From Clostridium paridis (GTDB lineage Bacteria > Bacillota > Clostridia > Clostridiales > Clostridiaceae), in contig NZ_JAESWA010000027.1 in the NCBI RefSeq assembly GCF_016765615.1, forward strand, positions 169,929 to 233,928: 64,000 bases of DNA, written 5' to 3'. A program made the position numbers and the translations under genes. Positions 28,800 through 37,479 of this stretch are shown here, in pieces. The notes beneath the pieces were generated by a model. The model was given only the letters and a program-made list of their open reading frames with translations, did not search any database and was not told where the DNA came from. Positions within the stretch are counted from its first letter, which is position 1; each line of letters opens with the position of its first letter.

Positions 28800-28830
28800 A
28801 AATTTATAGAAAAGAGGAGGAGTTGTTGTC

Positions 28831-29598
28831 ATGTTTAGTGAAGAAATTAACAAAGTAAGTGAAGCTGCAAAAGCAAAGATAGGCTTACTAAACAAGAATA
28901 AGTTTGGATACTTGCTGTCGGCAATGTTTGCTGGGTTGTATGTAGGATTAGGAATAATGCTTATATTTACAATCGGAGGATTATTATCATCTGGAAATTC
29001 TCCAGCAACTAAGATTGTTATGGGATTAGGTTTTGGTGTAGCACTTAGCTTAGTAATTTTTGCTGGCTCAGAACTGTTTACAGGAAACAATTTTGTAATG
29101 ACTGTTGGAATATTAAAAGGAAAAACTTCAGTTTTAGATGCAATTAAAATTTGGATTTTTAGTTTTGTTGGAAATCTAATTGGTTCAGTATTAGGAGGAT
29201 ATCTTTATTATGCTACAGGGTTAGGTAAAGCAGCAGTAGGAGAATTTATTGTTAAGACTGCAGCGACAAAGATGGGACTACCTATTCATGAACTAATAAC
29301 TAGAGGGATATTTTGTAACATATTAGTTTGCCTTGCAGTTTGGTGTACTTACAGAATGAAAGAAGAAACTGGTAAGCTTATTATGATTTTTTGGTGTCTT
29401 TTTGCATTTATAACTTCTGGATTTGAGCACAGTATCGCAAATATGACATTACTATCTATTAGTTTATTTATACCTCATACTGCTGCAGTTAGTATAGGTG
29501 GTTTTATATATAATATAGGATTTGTAACATTAGGTAATTTTATTGGAGGCGCTTTATTTTTAGCAATACCATATTACCTTATTTCAAAAGATAAATAA
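28831..29598 (+). CDS. Formate/nitrite transporter family channel, probable hydrosulfide channel
   Basis: 255-residue FNT protein with six hydrophobic helices, and the SGFEHSIANM motif that carries the central pore His. Directly upstream of asrABC. A Clostridioides difficile FNT protein in this same setting was characterised as a hydrosulfide (HS-) channel, so export of HS- made by sulfite reduction is the likely role; sulfite or formate transport cannot be excluded. ATG 28831 follows AGAGGAGGAG. First gene of the predicted Crp-controlled transcript. Confidence 0.88.
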   Translation: MFSEEINKVSEAAKAKIGLLNKNKFGYLLSAMFAGLYVGLGIMLIFTIGGLLSSGNSPATKIVMGLGFGVALSLVIFAGSELFTGNNFVMTVGILKGKTSVLDAIKIWIFSFVGNLIGSVLGGYLYYATGLGKAAVGEFIVKTAATKMGLPIHELITRGIFCNILVCLAVWCTYRMKEETGKLIMIFWCLFAFITSGFEHSIANMTLLSISLFIPHTAAVSIGGFIYNIGFVTLGNFIGGALFLAIPYYLISKDK

Positions 29599-29635
29599 GA
29601 TATTCTGCATAAAAAAATATTAAGAGGTGTAAGTC

Positions 29636-30652
29636 ATGGGGTTTAAATTAACTGTTGAAAACTTTAATTTGTTATTAGAGAGATATTCTAAGGATTATAA
29701 GATATTTGCTCCAAAAATTCTAACAGGAAAAGGAACCTTTTCGGATACAGACATAGTTAGATATGGAGAAATATCAGATATTGAGGAAGTAGAATTCAAT
29801 CAAAAGTCAGCATTTTCTTATAAGGAAACACTACTACCTATAACTCAAACTTTGTTCTATTTTACTGAGGATCAGTGGATTGAGCCAAAGGAAGAGGAAA
29901 AAGGAGCACTAATTTTCTTAAGAAGTTGTGATATTCACTCTGTTAAGAGGATAGATGATATATATTTGAAAAATGGAGTAGAAGATCCATACTATAAGAA
30001 GTTAAGAGAAAAAGCAAAGTTTATACTTATTGGATGTGAAAGTAGCTTTGATAATTGTTTTTGTGTAAGCATGGGAACAAATAAAACAGACGAACAAGAT
30101 GCTTATGTAAAACTAGATGGAAATATGGTTTACTTTGATGTAAAGGATTCACAATTAGAAGCGTATATAGGTGATTTAGAGAGAGAAACTGTGGATATAT
30201 CACCTGATTTTGTGGACAAAAACGAAGTATCTGTGAATATTCCTGATAACTTAGATATTAAGGTTATGGATTCAGAAGTATGGAAAGAGTATTCAGCTAG
30301 ATGCATAGCTTGTGGAAGATGTAATTTTGTTTGTCCTACTTGTACATGCTTTACCACACAGGATATTTTCTATAAGGATAATGCAAAAGCAGGAGAAAGA
30401 AGAAGAGTTTGGGCTTCTTGTCATGTAGATGGATATACAAATATGGCTGGAGGACATAGCTTTAGATTAGACAAAGGACAAAGAATGAGATTTAAAGTTC
30501 TACACAAAGTATATGATTATAAAAAGAGATGGGGATATCATATGTGTGTAGGTTGTGGTAGATGTGATGATATCTGTCCAGAATATATTTCCTTCTCAAA
30601 CTGTGTAAATAAATTAGAAACTGCAATGGACGAGGTGAATAAAAATGAGTAA
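29636..30652 (+). CDS. asrA: Anaerobic sulfite reductase subunit A
   Basis: 338-residue ferredoxin-like electron-transfer subunit. Two iron-sulfur motifs are visible: CIACGRCNFVCPTCTC (~222-237) and CVGCGRCDDICP (~304-315). It matches AsrA, which passes electrons within the AsrABC complex that reduces sulfite to sulfide with NADH. ATG follows AAGAGGTG. The end overlaps asrB by 8 bases, so translation is coupled. Confidence 0.93.
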   Translation: MGFKLTVENFNLLLERYSKDYKIFAPKILTGKGTFSDTDIVRYGEISDIEEVEFNQKSAFSYKETLLPITQTLFYFTEDQWIEPKEEEKGALIFLRSCDIHSVKRIDDIYLKNGVEDPYYKKLREKAKFILIGCESSFDNCFCVSMGTNKTDEQDAYVKLDGNMVYFDVKDSQLEAYIGDLERETVDISPDFVDKNEVSVNIPDNLDIKVMDSEVWKEYSARCIACGRCNFVCPTCTCFTTQDIFYKDNAKAGERRRVWASCHVDGYTNMAGGHSFRLDKGQRMRFKVLHKVYDYKKRWGYHMCVGCGRCDDICPEYISFSNCVNKLETAMDEVNKNE

Positions 30653-31436
30653 TGTATATATGCCATTTAGAACTGAAATATTAGATATAAAGCAACATAC
30701 TGATATTGAATATACTTTTAGATTATCTTTCCAAGGTGAAGTTAAACCAGGGCAGTTTTTTGAATTATCTCTTCCTAAATACGGGGAAGCGCCTATCTCT
30801 GTTTCAGGAATTGGGGAGGGTTATGTAGAACTAACTATAAGAAGGGTTGGAGTTGTAACTAATGAGATATTCAACTACCATGTAGGTCAAAACTTATTTA
30901 TGAGAGGACCTTATGGGAACGGTTTTGATACAGAAATTTATAAGGGAAAAGAACTTATCGTAGTAGCAGGTGGAACAGGTTTATCTCCAGTTAGAGGGGT
31001 TATAGATCATTTTGCAAAGAATAGAGAAGAAATAAAAAAGGTAACTTTAATTACTGGATTTAAATCTCCAAAAGATATTCTATTTAAAGAAGATTTAAGT
31101 GTGTGGGAAAAAACAATAGATATAGTATTAACTGTAGATGGAGCGGATGAAGATTATAAAGGGAATGTAGGACTTGTTACAAAGTATATACCAGAAGTTA
31201 AAGTTGAAGATATGAATTCACTTCAAGTTATCGTTGTTGGTCCTCCTATTATGATGAAATTTGCAGTAGCAGAATTTTTGAAATTAGGGTTAAAAGAAGA
31301 AAATATATGGATTTCACAAGAAAGAAAGATGTGTTGTGGCGTTGGAAAATGCGGACACTGCAAAATAGATGATACTTATGTATGTATAGATGGGCCTGTG
31401 TTCAATTATACAAAAGGAAAGCTATTAAGGGATTAG
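30645..31436 (+). CDS. asrB: Anaerobic sulfite reductase subunit B
   Basis: 263-residue FAD/NAD-binding subunit of the ferredoxin reductase superfamily. MRGPYGNGF and VVAGGTGLSPVRGV mark the flavin and nucleotide-binding regions, and CCGVGKCGHCKI holds the 2Fe-2S ligands near the C-terminus, as in dihydroorotate dehydrogenase electron-transfer subunits. It takes electrons from NADH for AsrC. Overlaps asrA and precedes asrC by 11 bases. Confidence 0.93.
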   Translation: MSNVYMPFRTEILDIKQHTDIEYTFRLSFQGEVKPGQFFELSLPKYGEAPISVSGIGEGYVELTIRRVGVVTNEIFNYHVGQNLFMRGPYGNGFDTEIYKGKELIVVAGGTGLSPVRGVIDHFAKNREEIKKVTLITGFKSPKDILFKEDLSVWEKTIDIVLTVDGADEDYKGNVGLVTKYIPEVKVEDMNSLQVIVVGPPIMMKFAVAEFLKLGLKEENIWISQERKMCCGVGKCGHCKIDDTYVCIDGPVFNYTKGKLLRD

Positions 31437-31447
31437 GGGGAATAGAA

Positions 31448-32410
31448 GTGGATATAAATACTAAGGCTCTCAAAAAAAATGCTTTTAGAGTTACAAAGAA
31501 AAGAGGAATGACAGCCTCAAGAATAAGAGTTCCTGGAGGACATTTAAAAGCAGAATATTTAAGTCTAATTCAAGAAATTGCTGATAAGTATGGTAATGGG
31601 ACAGTACATTTAACTACTAGACAAGGTTTTGAAGTACCAGACATAGATATGAAGGATATACCTGAAGTTAATAGATTGCTTCAACCTATTATAGAAGGAC
31701 TAGAAATTAATCAAGAAGTACCAGGAGAAGGATATACTGCAGCGGGAACTAGAAATGTATCTGCATGCATAGGTAATAGAGTGTGCCCTTTTGCTAATTA
31801 TGATACATCTGGATTTGCTCAAAGAATAGAAAAAGATATTTTCCCTAATGACTTACACTTTAAGATAGCTTTAACAGGTTGTCCTAATGATTGCATGAAG
31901 GTAAGGATGCATGATTTTGGTATTATAGGCATGACAGAGCCACAGTATGATGCTTATAGATGCATAGGTTGTCAAGCTTGTGTAAATAACTGCAAAAAAA
32001 GAGCAACTGGTGCATTAAAATTTGAAAACTTTAAAGTTGTTAGAGATCACGATAAATGTATAGGCTGTGGGGAATGCGTAGGAAAATGCCCAACAGGTGC
32101 TTGGACTAGAAGTGAAGAAAAGTATTATAGATTAGCTATCATGGGAAGATCAGGTAAGAAAAATCCTAGATTAGCAGAAGATTTTATTATCTGGGCAGAT
32201 GAATCTAGCATAAGAAAAATTATTTTAAATACTTATGACTATGTTACTGAGTATATTGATAAGGAAGCTCCTGGTGGAAAAGAGCATATAGGATATATTA
32301 TTGATAGAACTGGCTTTGAAGAATACAAAAAGTGGGCATTTAAAGATGTTGAACTTGGAGAAAAGGCTATTGTTAAAGATAATATATACTGGAGTGGAAT
32401 TAGATATTAA
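31448..32410 (+). CDS. asrC: Anaerobic sulfite reductase subunit C (siroheme)
   Basis: Catalytic siroheme subunit reducing sulfite to sulfide, about 320 residues. CIGNRVCPFANYD and LTGCPNDCMKVR supply the four Cys of the siroheme-4Fe4S centre. Two further ferredoxin clusters follow: CIGCQACVNNCK and CIGCGECVGKCPTGAW. I start it at GTG 31448, preceded by AGGGGGAA, because a frame opening farther upstream at 31382 lies inside asrB and has no ribosome site. Last gene of the operon. Confidence 0.93.
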   Translation: MDINTKALKKNAFRVTKKRGMTASRIRVPGGHLKAEYLSLIQEIADKYGNGTVHLTTRQGFEVPDIDMKDIPEVNRLLQPIIEGLEINQEVPGEGYTAAGTRNVSACIGNRVCPFANYDTSGFAQRIEKDIFPNDLHFKIALTGCPNDCMKVRMHDFGIIGMTEPQYDAYRCIGCQACVNNCKKRATGALKFENFKVVRDHDKCIGCGECVGKCPTGAWTRSEEKYYRLAIMGRSGKKNPRLAEDFIIWADESSIRKIILNTYDYVTEYIDKEAPGGKEHIGYIIDRTGFEEYKKWAFKDVELGEKAIVKDNIYWSGIRY

Positions 32411-32420
32411 CAAGATATAT

Positions 32421-32465
32421 AAAAAAGTCCCCAAAATGTCTTATACATTTTGGGGACTTTTTTTA
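32421..32465. terminator. Bidirectional terminator between asrC and lemA-like gene
   Basis: AAAGTCCCCAAAATGT and its complement form a 16-bp stem flanked by A and T runs on both strands. It overlaps the stop codon of the minus-strand gene. Confidence 0.92.
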
Positions 32466-33032
32466 AAATGTAACCTTAGGAACTTCAGTTGCCCCTTGGG
32501 TAGCCTTGAAATATTCTTTGTCTGGATATTTTGATCCGAAAAACATATTAACAAAAAATCTTTTTTTATAGCTGTTAAAATCCTGGACAGAATCGTTATA
32601 ATCTTTTCTTGCAACAGCTATTCTATTTTCAGTGCCAGCTAACTCATCTTGAAGTCTCATAAAGTTTTCATTTGCTTTTAAAACAGGATAATTTTCTACT
32701 ATAACATTAAGACTTCTTAGAGCAGTAGTTAACTCAGCATCTCCTTGAGCCTTCATTGCAGGAGAGGAAGTTCCAGCAATTTTCATTCTGGCATTAGCAA
32801 TATCAGTAAATACCTTTTCTTCATGACTTGTATAACCCTTCACTGTTTCTACAAGATTTGGAATTAAATCATTTCTTCTTTGAAGCTGATTATCTACTTG
32901 GCTAAAGTTTGAAGCCACTTTTTGATCCTTTGATATTAACTTATTATAGCTAGTTATATATGTTCCACCTAATATGGCGATTACAGCTATAATAATTATT
33001 ATGGGTATTAATAATGAAGAGATCTTTTTCAT
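32463..33032 (-). CDS. LemA-family membrane-anchored protein
   Basis: 189 residues. One N-terminal membrane helix (~8-27), then a helical LemA domain with YNKLISKDQKVASNFSQVDNQLQRRNDLIPNLVETVKGY, the family's core signature. The C-terminus (FFGSKYPDKEYFKA) is also typical. LemA proteins are commonly encoded next to TPM-domain proteins, as here. Biochemical role unclear; possibly envelope-stress or signalling related. ATG follows AAGGAGGT. Confidence 0.92.
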   Translation of the reverse strand: MKKISSLLIPIIIIIAVIAILGGTYITSYNKLISKDQKVASNFSQVDNQLQRRNDLIPNLVETVKGYTSHEEKVFTDIANARMKIAGTSSPAMKAQGDAELTTALRSLNVIVENYPVLKANENFMRLQDELAGTENRIAVARKDYNDSVQDFNSYKKRFFVNMFFGSKYPDKEYFKATQGATEVPKVTF

Positions 33033-33057
33033 TTTTTACCTCCTTAAGTTTATATTC

Positions 33058-33894
33058 TTACCAGCCACCAGAGGAACCTCCTCCACCAGAGGAACCGCCG
33101 CCGAAGCCTCCGGAAGAACCTCCAGAACCTCCAGAACCTCCAGAACCTCCGAATGGACCACCACCTCCATAATAGCCACCCCAAAAACCACCATAATATC
33201 TTCCACCATTTCTTCCTCTAGGACCTCCACCGCCAAACAAACGAATAACAATTATAAATAATATAATTGAGAATAAGGGAAGGATTCCTCTAAATAAAGA
33301 GGATGTATTTTGAATATTTGTGGAAGTATCTACATCAGCGTTAGAGCTTGGTAGTGGATTATTATTGGTATAGTTACTTACATCTATGTTGTACTCCTGT
33401 CCAATGTTCGTAAGTATTCTGTTATATAGAGTTATTATGCCTTTATCGTATTCTCCAGCTTTAAAAAAGCTTGATAATTCTCTCAAATATGTACCTGTTT
33501 TTGCATCTGGTAAGATTCCTTCCAATCCATAACCCACTTCAACCCTAAACTTCCGATCATTTTTTGAGATTAATATTAAGACACCATTATTTTTTTCTTT
33601 ATTTCCTATTCCCCATTGTCTAAAAAGAGAATTAGCGTAGTCCTCTATTGTGGTATTGGCTAATGAATTAATTGTTACCACTGCAATTTCAGCTGTAGTT
33701 TTATTTTTAATTTCTTCAGAAGTCCTTAATATATAATCCTTAGTATCTGAAGAAAACATTTTTGCATAATCTTGAAAATAAATATTAGAAGTAGGTTTGG
33801 TAGGAATTTCTGATTTTTTATTAGTGCAGCTTATAAATAACATTGATATAATAACAAAAAATCCAAAGAAAAGTTGTAGATTCTTTCTATTCAT
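33058..33894 (-). CDS. TPM-domain (YgcG-like) lipoprotein with Gly-rich tail
   Basis: 278 residues. The N-terminus has a lipobox-like LFISC, so it is probably a lipoprotein. A TPM domain at ~45-165 contains YAKMFSSDTKDYILRTSEEIKN and KFRVEVGYGLEGILPD. A membrane helix lies near 200-220, then a long Gly/Ser/Tyr-rich tail (GGGGPFGGSGGSGGSGG) ending GGSSGGW. The tail DNA has 9-bp tandem repeats. Pairs with the LemA gene 25 bases downstream. TPM proteins have been linked to photosystem repair and phosphatase activity elsewhere; the role here is unknown. Confidence 0.9.
   Translation of the reverse strand: MNRKNLQLFFGFFVIISMLFISCTNKKSEIPTKPTSNIYFQDYAKMFSSDTKDYILRTSEEIKNKTTAEIAVVTINSLANTTIEDYANSLFRQWGIGNKEKNNGVLILISKNDRKFRVEVGYGLEGILPDAKTGTYLRELSSFFKAGEYDKGIITLYNRILTNIGQEYNIDVSNYTNNNPLPSSNADVDTSTNIQNTSSLFRGILPLFSIILFIIVIRLFGGGGPRGRNGGRYYGGFWGGYYGGGGPFGGSGGSGGSGGSSGGFGGGSSGGGGSSGGW
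33113..33150. repeat. 9-bp tandem repeats in the Gly/Ser tail coding region
   Basis: AGAACCTCC units repeat four times head to tail, encoding GGS triplets on the minus strand. Such tracts can vary in copy number. Confidence 0.7.
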
Positions 33895-33986
33895 GATTAC
33901 CTCCCAAAATAAAGACTTATAAACCGTATCAATGATAGTTTGTGTAAAATATACTAAGTTTATAAGTTAATTAAAGATTTTGATAA

Positions 33987-34015
33987 TTGACAATAAAGAA
34001 CGAGTATTATATATT
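33987..34015 (+). promoter_or_regulatory. Sigma-A-like promoter upstream of the leader/ncRNA region
   Basis: TTGACA (33987-33992), 17-bp spacer, TATATT (34010-34015). Confidence 0.65.
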
Positions 34016-34021
34016 AACATT

Positions 34022-34264
34022 GTAGATTTCATTAGAACCAAGGAAAGAGGTGCTTTTGTGAGCGGGGTAGTATCTAAATAGATTAATTTTATATTTCTAA
34101 ATAAATTTTTAAATGATGGTATAGTATACCTTTATTTGCTATGGGTTTATTTAGAGAATCTATGAAGATACAGAGCCATAAGTACTCATTTAATATGATA
34201 GGAAAAGTCTATCATTTAATAAGTTTGCATATTTTTAGCTATGGTGTATCCATAGCTTTTTTTA
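34022..34264 (+). ncRNA. Candidate leader or small RNA before the MutS2-like gene
   Basis: This ~240-base stretch has a promoter before it and a clear terminator at its end (AGCTATGG-TGTAT-CCATAGCT then seven T, 34237-34264). Within it: a 7-codon GTG-started mini-frame at about 34058 with a GAGG site, a perfect palindrome GGTATAGTATACC (34118-34130), and a hairpin ATGATAG-GAAAAGT-CTATCAT near 34196. GCTATGG at 34139 could compete with the terminator arm. I recognise no known riboswitch class. Confidence 0.45.
34237..34264 (+). terminator. Intrinsic terminator upstream of MutS2-like gene
   Basis: 8-bp stem AGCTATGG/CCATAGCT, 5-nt loop, T7 run. Confidence 0.8.
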
Positions 34265-34331
34265 TTTAATAATAGAGGGTTATGATAACTTTCGGAATTT
34301 ACTAATGAAATCTTTTTTTCGTTGTGTCTTC

Positions 34332-34351
34332 ATAGAATGATATATTCTATG
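34332..34351. promoter_or_regulatory. Palindrome just before the MutS2-like ribosome site
   Basis: CATAGAAT-GATAT-ATTCTATG, eight perfect base pairs, ends two bases before AAGGAGAG. It may be an operator or a translation-controlling hairpin. Confidence 0.4.
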
Positions 34352-34366
34352 TAAGGAGAGAGATGA

Positions 34367-36268
34367 ATGAATAATAATACATTGGAAAAACTTCAATTTG
34401 AGGAATTAAAGGAGATTGTAAAATCCTACTGCGTTAGTGGACTTGGGAAAAAACTAATTGATAAGCTTATGCCTAGCACGAATATAAAGGTAGTTGAAAA
34501 AAGGTTAAGTGAAACAAGTGAAGGCAGAGAATTATTAGGTTCAAGTAATTATGTACCTTTAGATGGTATATTCAATATAGATAATTTAATAACAGCCATT
34601 GAAAAAGGAGCTGTATTAGAGCCAGAAGACTTAGGGGTTTTTTGCAATTTTTTAAGAGGATGTAGAAAAATAAAAGAATATATGAAGGGTAAAGAATTTT
34701 ATGCCCCTACATTAAGTTCTTATGGAGATAATATCACTGAATTAAGATATATAGAAGAAGAAATAGAATATTCAATTAAAGGAAATAGAGTGGATTCAAA
34801 TGCAACTAAAGAGCTGAAAAAAATAAGGAAGTCTATTGATATTGTTGAAGGAAGAATACAAGAAACTCTAAATAAGTTTTTAAAAAATAGTGCTTATAAG
34901 AATTATATACAAGACTTTTTTATAAGCAAAAGGAATGATAGGTTTACCATACCTATAAAGGCAGCATATAAAAACCATGTAGATGGGACTATAATAGAAG
35001 TTTCATCAAAAGGATCAACAGTATTTATAGAGCCTAGTTCTGTTTCTAAAAATACATCTGAATTAATGGAATTAAAGGCTCAAGAATCCATAGAAGAATA
35101 TAAGGTTTTGGCAACTATAACTGGAATGATATTTGAAAGTTTAAAACAAATTAAAATAAATATTGAGGTTATTTCTGAATATGACATGATATTTGCGAAA
35201 GCTAAGTATAGTAGAGCAATATGTGGCATAAAACCAAAACTAAATGATTATGGATATATAAATATTATTAAAGGTAAACATCCATTACTTGAGGGAAGGG
35301 TAGTACCACTTGATATAAGTGTTGGTAAAGATTATAGAACACTTATTATTACAGGTCCAAATGCTGGAGGCAAGACAGTAGTTCTAAAAAACTTAGGGTT
35401 ATTAACTCTTGCAACTCAAGCTGGATTTCATATTCCGGCTGAAGAAGGAACAGAAATAGCAGTGTTTGAAAAAATCTTTGTTGATATTGGTGATAATCAA
35501 AGTATAGAGAACTCACTAAGTACCTTCTCTTCTCATATTAAGAATCTAGCGTCAATGATAAATGGTTGTAATAGATCTACGTTAATAATTTGCGATGAGA
35601 TAGGGAGTGGAACAGAGCCGAATGAAGGAGCAGCAATAGCCATTGCTGTTTTAGAAGAGTTTTACCATAGCGGATGTATAACACTAGCAACTACTCACTA
35701 TGGAGAAATAAAAAACTTCTCAGAGGGCCATCAAGATTTTGAAAATGCAGCTATGCAATTTGAAAATGAAACATTAGAACCTTTATATAAGCTAGTTATA
35801 GGTAAATCAGGTGATAGCAATGCATTCTGGATATCTAGAAAGATGGGAATAAGTGATTCTGTAATTGAAAGAGCACAAAGCTATATAGAAAATAAGAATT
35901 ATAACTATAGCTTAGTGAGAGATAGCAAAGTTAAGAAGTACACTATGGTTGAAGAACCATCAGAGATTAAGCAGGAAACTTATGAAGTAGGGGATAAGGT
36001 TTTACTGCTTGAAAAAAATGATTATGGAATAGTATATAAGACGGCAGATAAACTAAATAACTTAGTGGTTCTATACAAAGGCAGCTTTATTGAGGTAAAT
36101 GATAAGAGAATAAAACTAGAACTTAAAGCTAAGGAGCTGTACCCTGAAGATTACGATATGGATAGTTTATTTAGGTGCTATAAAGAGAGAAAGTTAGAAC
36201 GGGATATAGAAAGAGGTTCCAAGAAAGCATTAAAGAAAATACAAAAAGAAATTAGAAAAAATAAATAA
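34367..36268 (+). CDS. MutS2-like ATPase lacking the Smr nuclease domain
   Basis: 633 residues. The N-terminal lever and clamp regions resemble MutS2 (LEFEELKEIV-type start, YIQDFFISKRNDRFTIPIK, GSTVFIEPSSV). The ATPase has Walker A GPNAGGKTVVLKNLG, Walker B LIICDEIGSGTEPNEG and ATTHYGEIK. MutS2 is normally about 780 residues and ends in an Smr domain; here the protein stops after a Lys-rich tail, so nuclease or ribosome-splitting activity via Smr is absent. It is a MutS2 paralogue or a truncated form. A possible RNA leader precedes it. Confidence 0.88.
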   Translation: MNNNTLEKLQFEELKEIVKSYCVSGLGKKLIDKLMPSTNIKVVEKRLSETSEGRELLGSSNYVPLDGIFNIDNLITAIEKGAVLEPEDLGVFCNFLRGCRKIKEYMKGKEFYAPTLSSYGDNITELRYIEEEIEYSIKGNRVDSNATKELKKIRKSIDIVEGRIQETLNKFLKNSAYKNYIQDFFISKRNDRFTIPIKAAYKNHVDGTIIEVSSKGSTVFIEPSSVSKNTSELMELKAQESIEEYKVLATITGMIFESLKQIKINIEVISEYDMIFAKAKYSRAICGIKPKLNDYGYINIIKGKHPLLEGRVVPLDISVGKDYRTLIITGPNAGGKTVVLKNLGLLTLATQAGFHIPAEEGTEIAVFEKIFVDIGDNQSIENSLSTFSSHIKNLASMINGCNRSTLIICDEIGSGTEPNEGAAIAIAVLEEFYHSGCITLATTHYGEIKNFSEGHQDFENAAMQFENETLEPLYKLVIGKSGDSNAFWISRKMGISDSVIERAQSYIENKNYNYSLVRDSKVKKYTMVEEPSEIKQETYEVGDKVLLLEKNDYGIVYKTADKLNNLVVLYKGSFIEVNDKRIKLELKAKELYPEDYDMDSLFRCYKERKLERDIERGSKKALKKIQKEIRKNK

Positions 36269-36337
36269 AAATTAATAGCCATTGCAGTATAATTATATGT
36301 AATGGCTATTATATTGAGAAAGTTTCAGGAGGTAAAG

Positions 36338-37375
36338 ATGGATATAAAAATAAATAAAGAGTTTCTATTAAAAACTGCAAAAGAAATATTAGAATTTGAT
36401 AGTCCTAGTGGTTTTTGCTTTGAAATTATGAAGAAAATAGAAGAATATGCGAAAGAATTCAATTATTCTTTTGAGACTACAAATAAAGGATGTGGAATAA
36501 TCACTATTCCAGGTAAATCTAGTGATAAAGTAGTGGGATTATCAGCACATGTAGATACATTAGGTGCGATGGTTAGGTCTATTACATCGAATGGGACACT
36601 TAAATTTACTTTGGTTGGTGGACCTATAGTTCCAACACTTGATAGTGAGTATTGTAAAGTTAGGACTAGAGAAGGAAAGATCTATACGGGGACATTTTTA
36701 AGTACTAGTCCAGCAGCACATGTTTATAAGGATAGTTCAACTAAGAAACGTGATGATGAAAACATGGAAATAAGATTAGATGAAAGGGTAACCAATAAAG
36801 AGGATGTTCAGAAATTGGGCATATGTGCTGGGGACTTCGTTTTTATAGATCCTAAAACAACAATAACTAATAGTGGATTTGTAAAATCAAGATTTATTGA
36901 TGATAAAGGTAGCGTTTCCTGTTTAATAGGATTGTTGGAGTTTTTTAGTAGAGAAAAGATTATTCCAACATATACAACAAAAATATTTATTTCAACATAT
37001 GAAGAGGTAGGGCATGGATCATCCTATATACCTAGTGATATAACTGAAATGATAGCTGTTGATATGGGGTGTATAGGAGAAGATTTAAGTTGTACTGAAT
37101 ATCAGGTATCAATATGCGCTAAGGACTCAGGTGGACCATATGATTATAATATGGTAACAGACTTAATAAATTTAGCAAAAACTAATAAAGTAGAGTATGC
37201 GGTAGACATTTATCCTATGTATGGATCAGACGTTGGAGCTGCGCTTAAAGGTGGGAACGACATAAGAGGAGCACTTATAGGACCGGGAGTACACGCATCT
37301 CACGGAATGGAGAGAACACACTACGATGCTTTTGAAAATACAATAAAATTGTTATACTTGTACTTAACAAAATAA
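36338..37375 (+). CDS. M42-family metallo-aminopeptidase
   Basis: About 345 residues. Dinuclear metal ligands are visible in SAHVDTLGAM (His, Asp), FIDDKGSV (bridging Asp), YEEVGHGSS (catalytic and ligand Glu), AVDMGCIG (Asp) and the C-terminal HASHGMERTHYDA (His). This matches cytosolic M42 glutamyl/deblocking aminopeptidases that form large tetrahedral assemblies. I start at ATG 36338, with AGGAGG at 36328-36333; an in-frame ATG at 36302 has no ribosome site. Confidence 0.92.
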   Translation: MDIKINKEFLLKTAKEILEFDSPSGFCFEIMKKIEEYAKEFNYSFETTNKGCGIITIPGKSSDKVVGLSAHVDTLGAMVRSITSNGTLKFTLVGGPIVPTLDSEYCKVRTREGKIYTGTFLSTSPAAHVYKDSSTKKRDDENMEIRLDERVTNKEDVQKLGICAGDFVFIDPKTTITNSGFVKSRFIDDKGSVSCLIGLLEFFSREKIIPTYTTKIFISTYEEVGHGSSYIPSDITEMIAVDMGCIGEDLSCTEYQVSICAKDSGGPYDYNMVTDLINLAKTNKVEYAVDIYPMYGSDVGAALKGGNDIRGALIGPGVHASHGMERTHYDAFENTIKLLYLYLTK

Positions 37376-37402
37376 GAGAAAATAGATTTAAAGATATAAA
37401 AA

Positions 37403-37468
37403 AAGGTAACTAAGCGATTAACACTTATATAAATATGTATATAAGAAATTAATCTTTTTGGTTACCTT
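37403..37468. terminator. Long three-tier hairpin, bidirectional terminator
   Basis: AAGGTAAC/GTTACCTT, GATTAA/TTAATC and TTATATA/TATATAA nest inside one another between convergent genes, with A-run and T-rich flanks. Confidence 0.75.
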
Positions 37469-37479
37469 AAATTAATTAA

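Noticed and set aside
34022..34264. Assignment of this region to a known RNA class such as 6S RNA, T-box or SAM riboswitch
   Set aside because: None of the conserved motifs of these classes is present, so only a candidate label is used.
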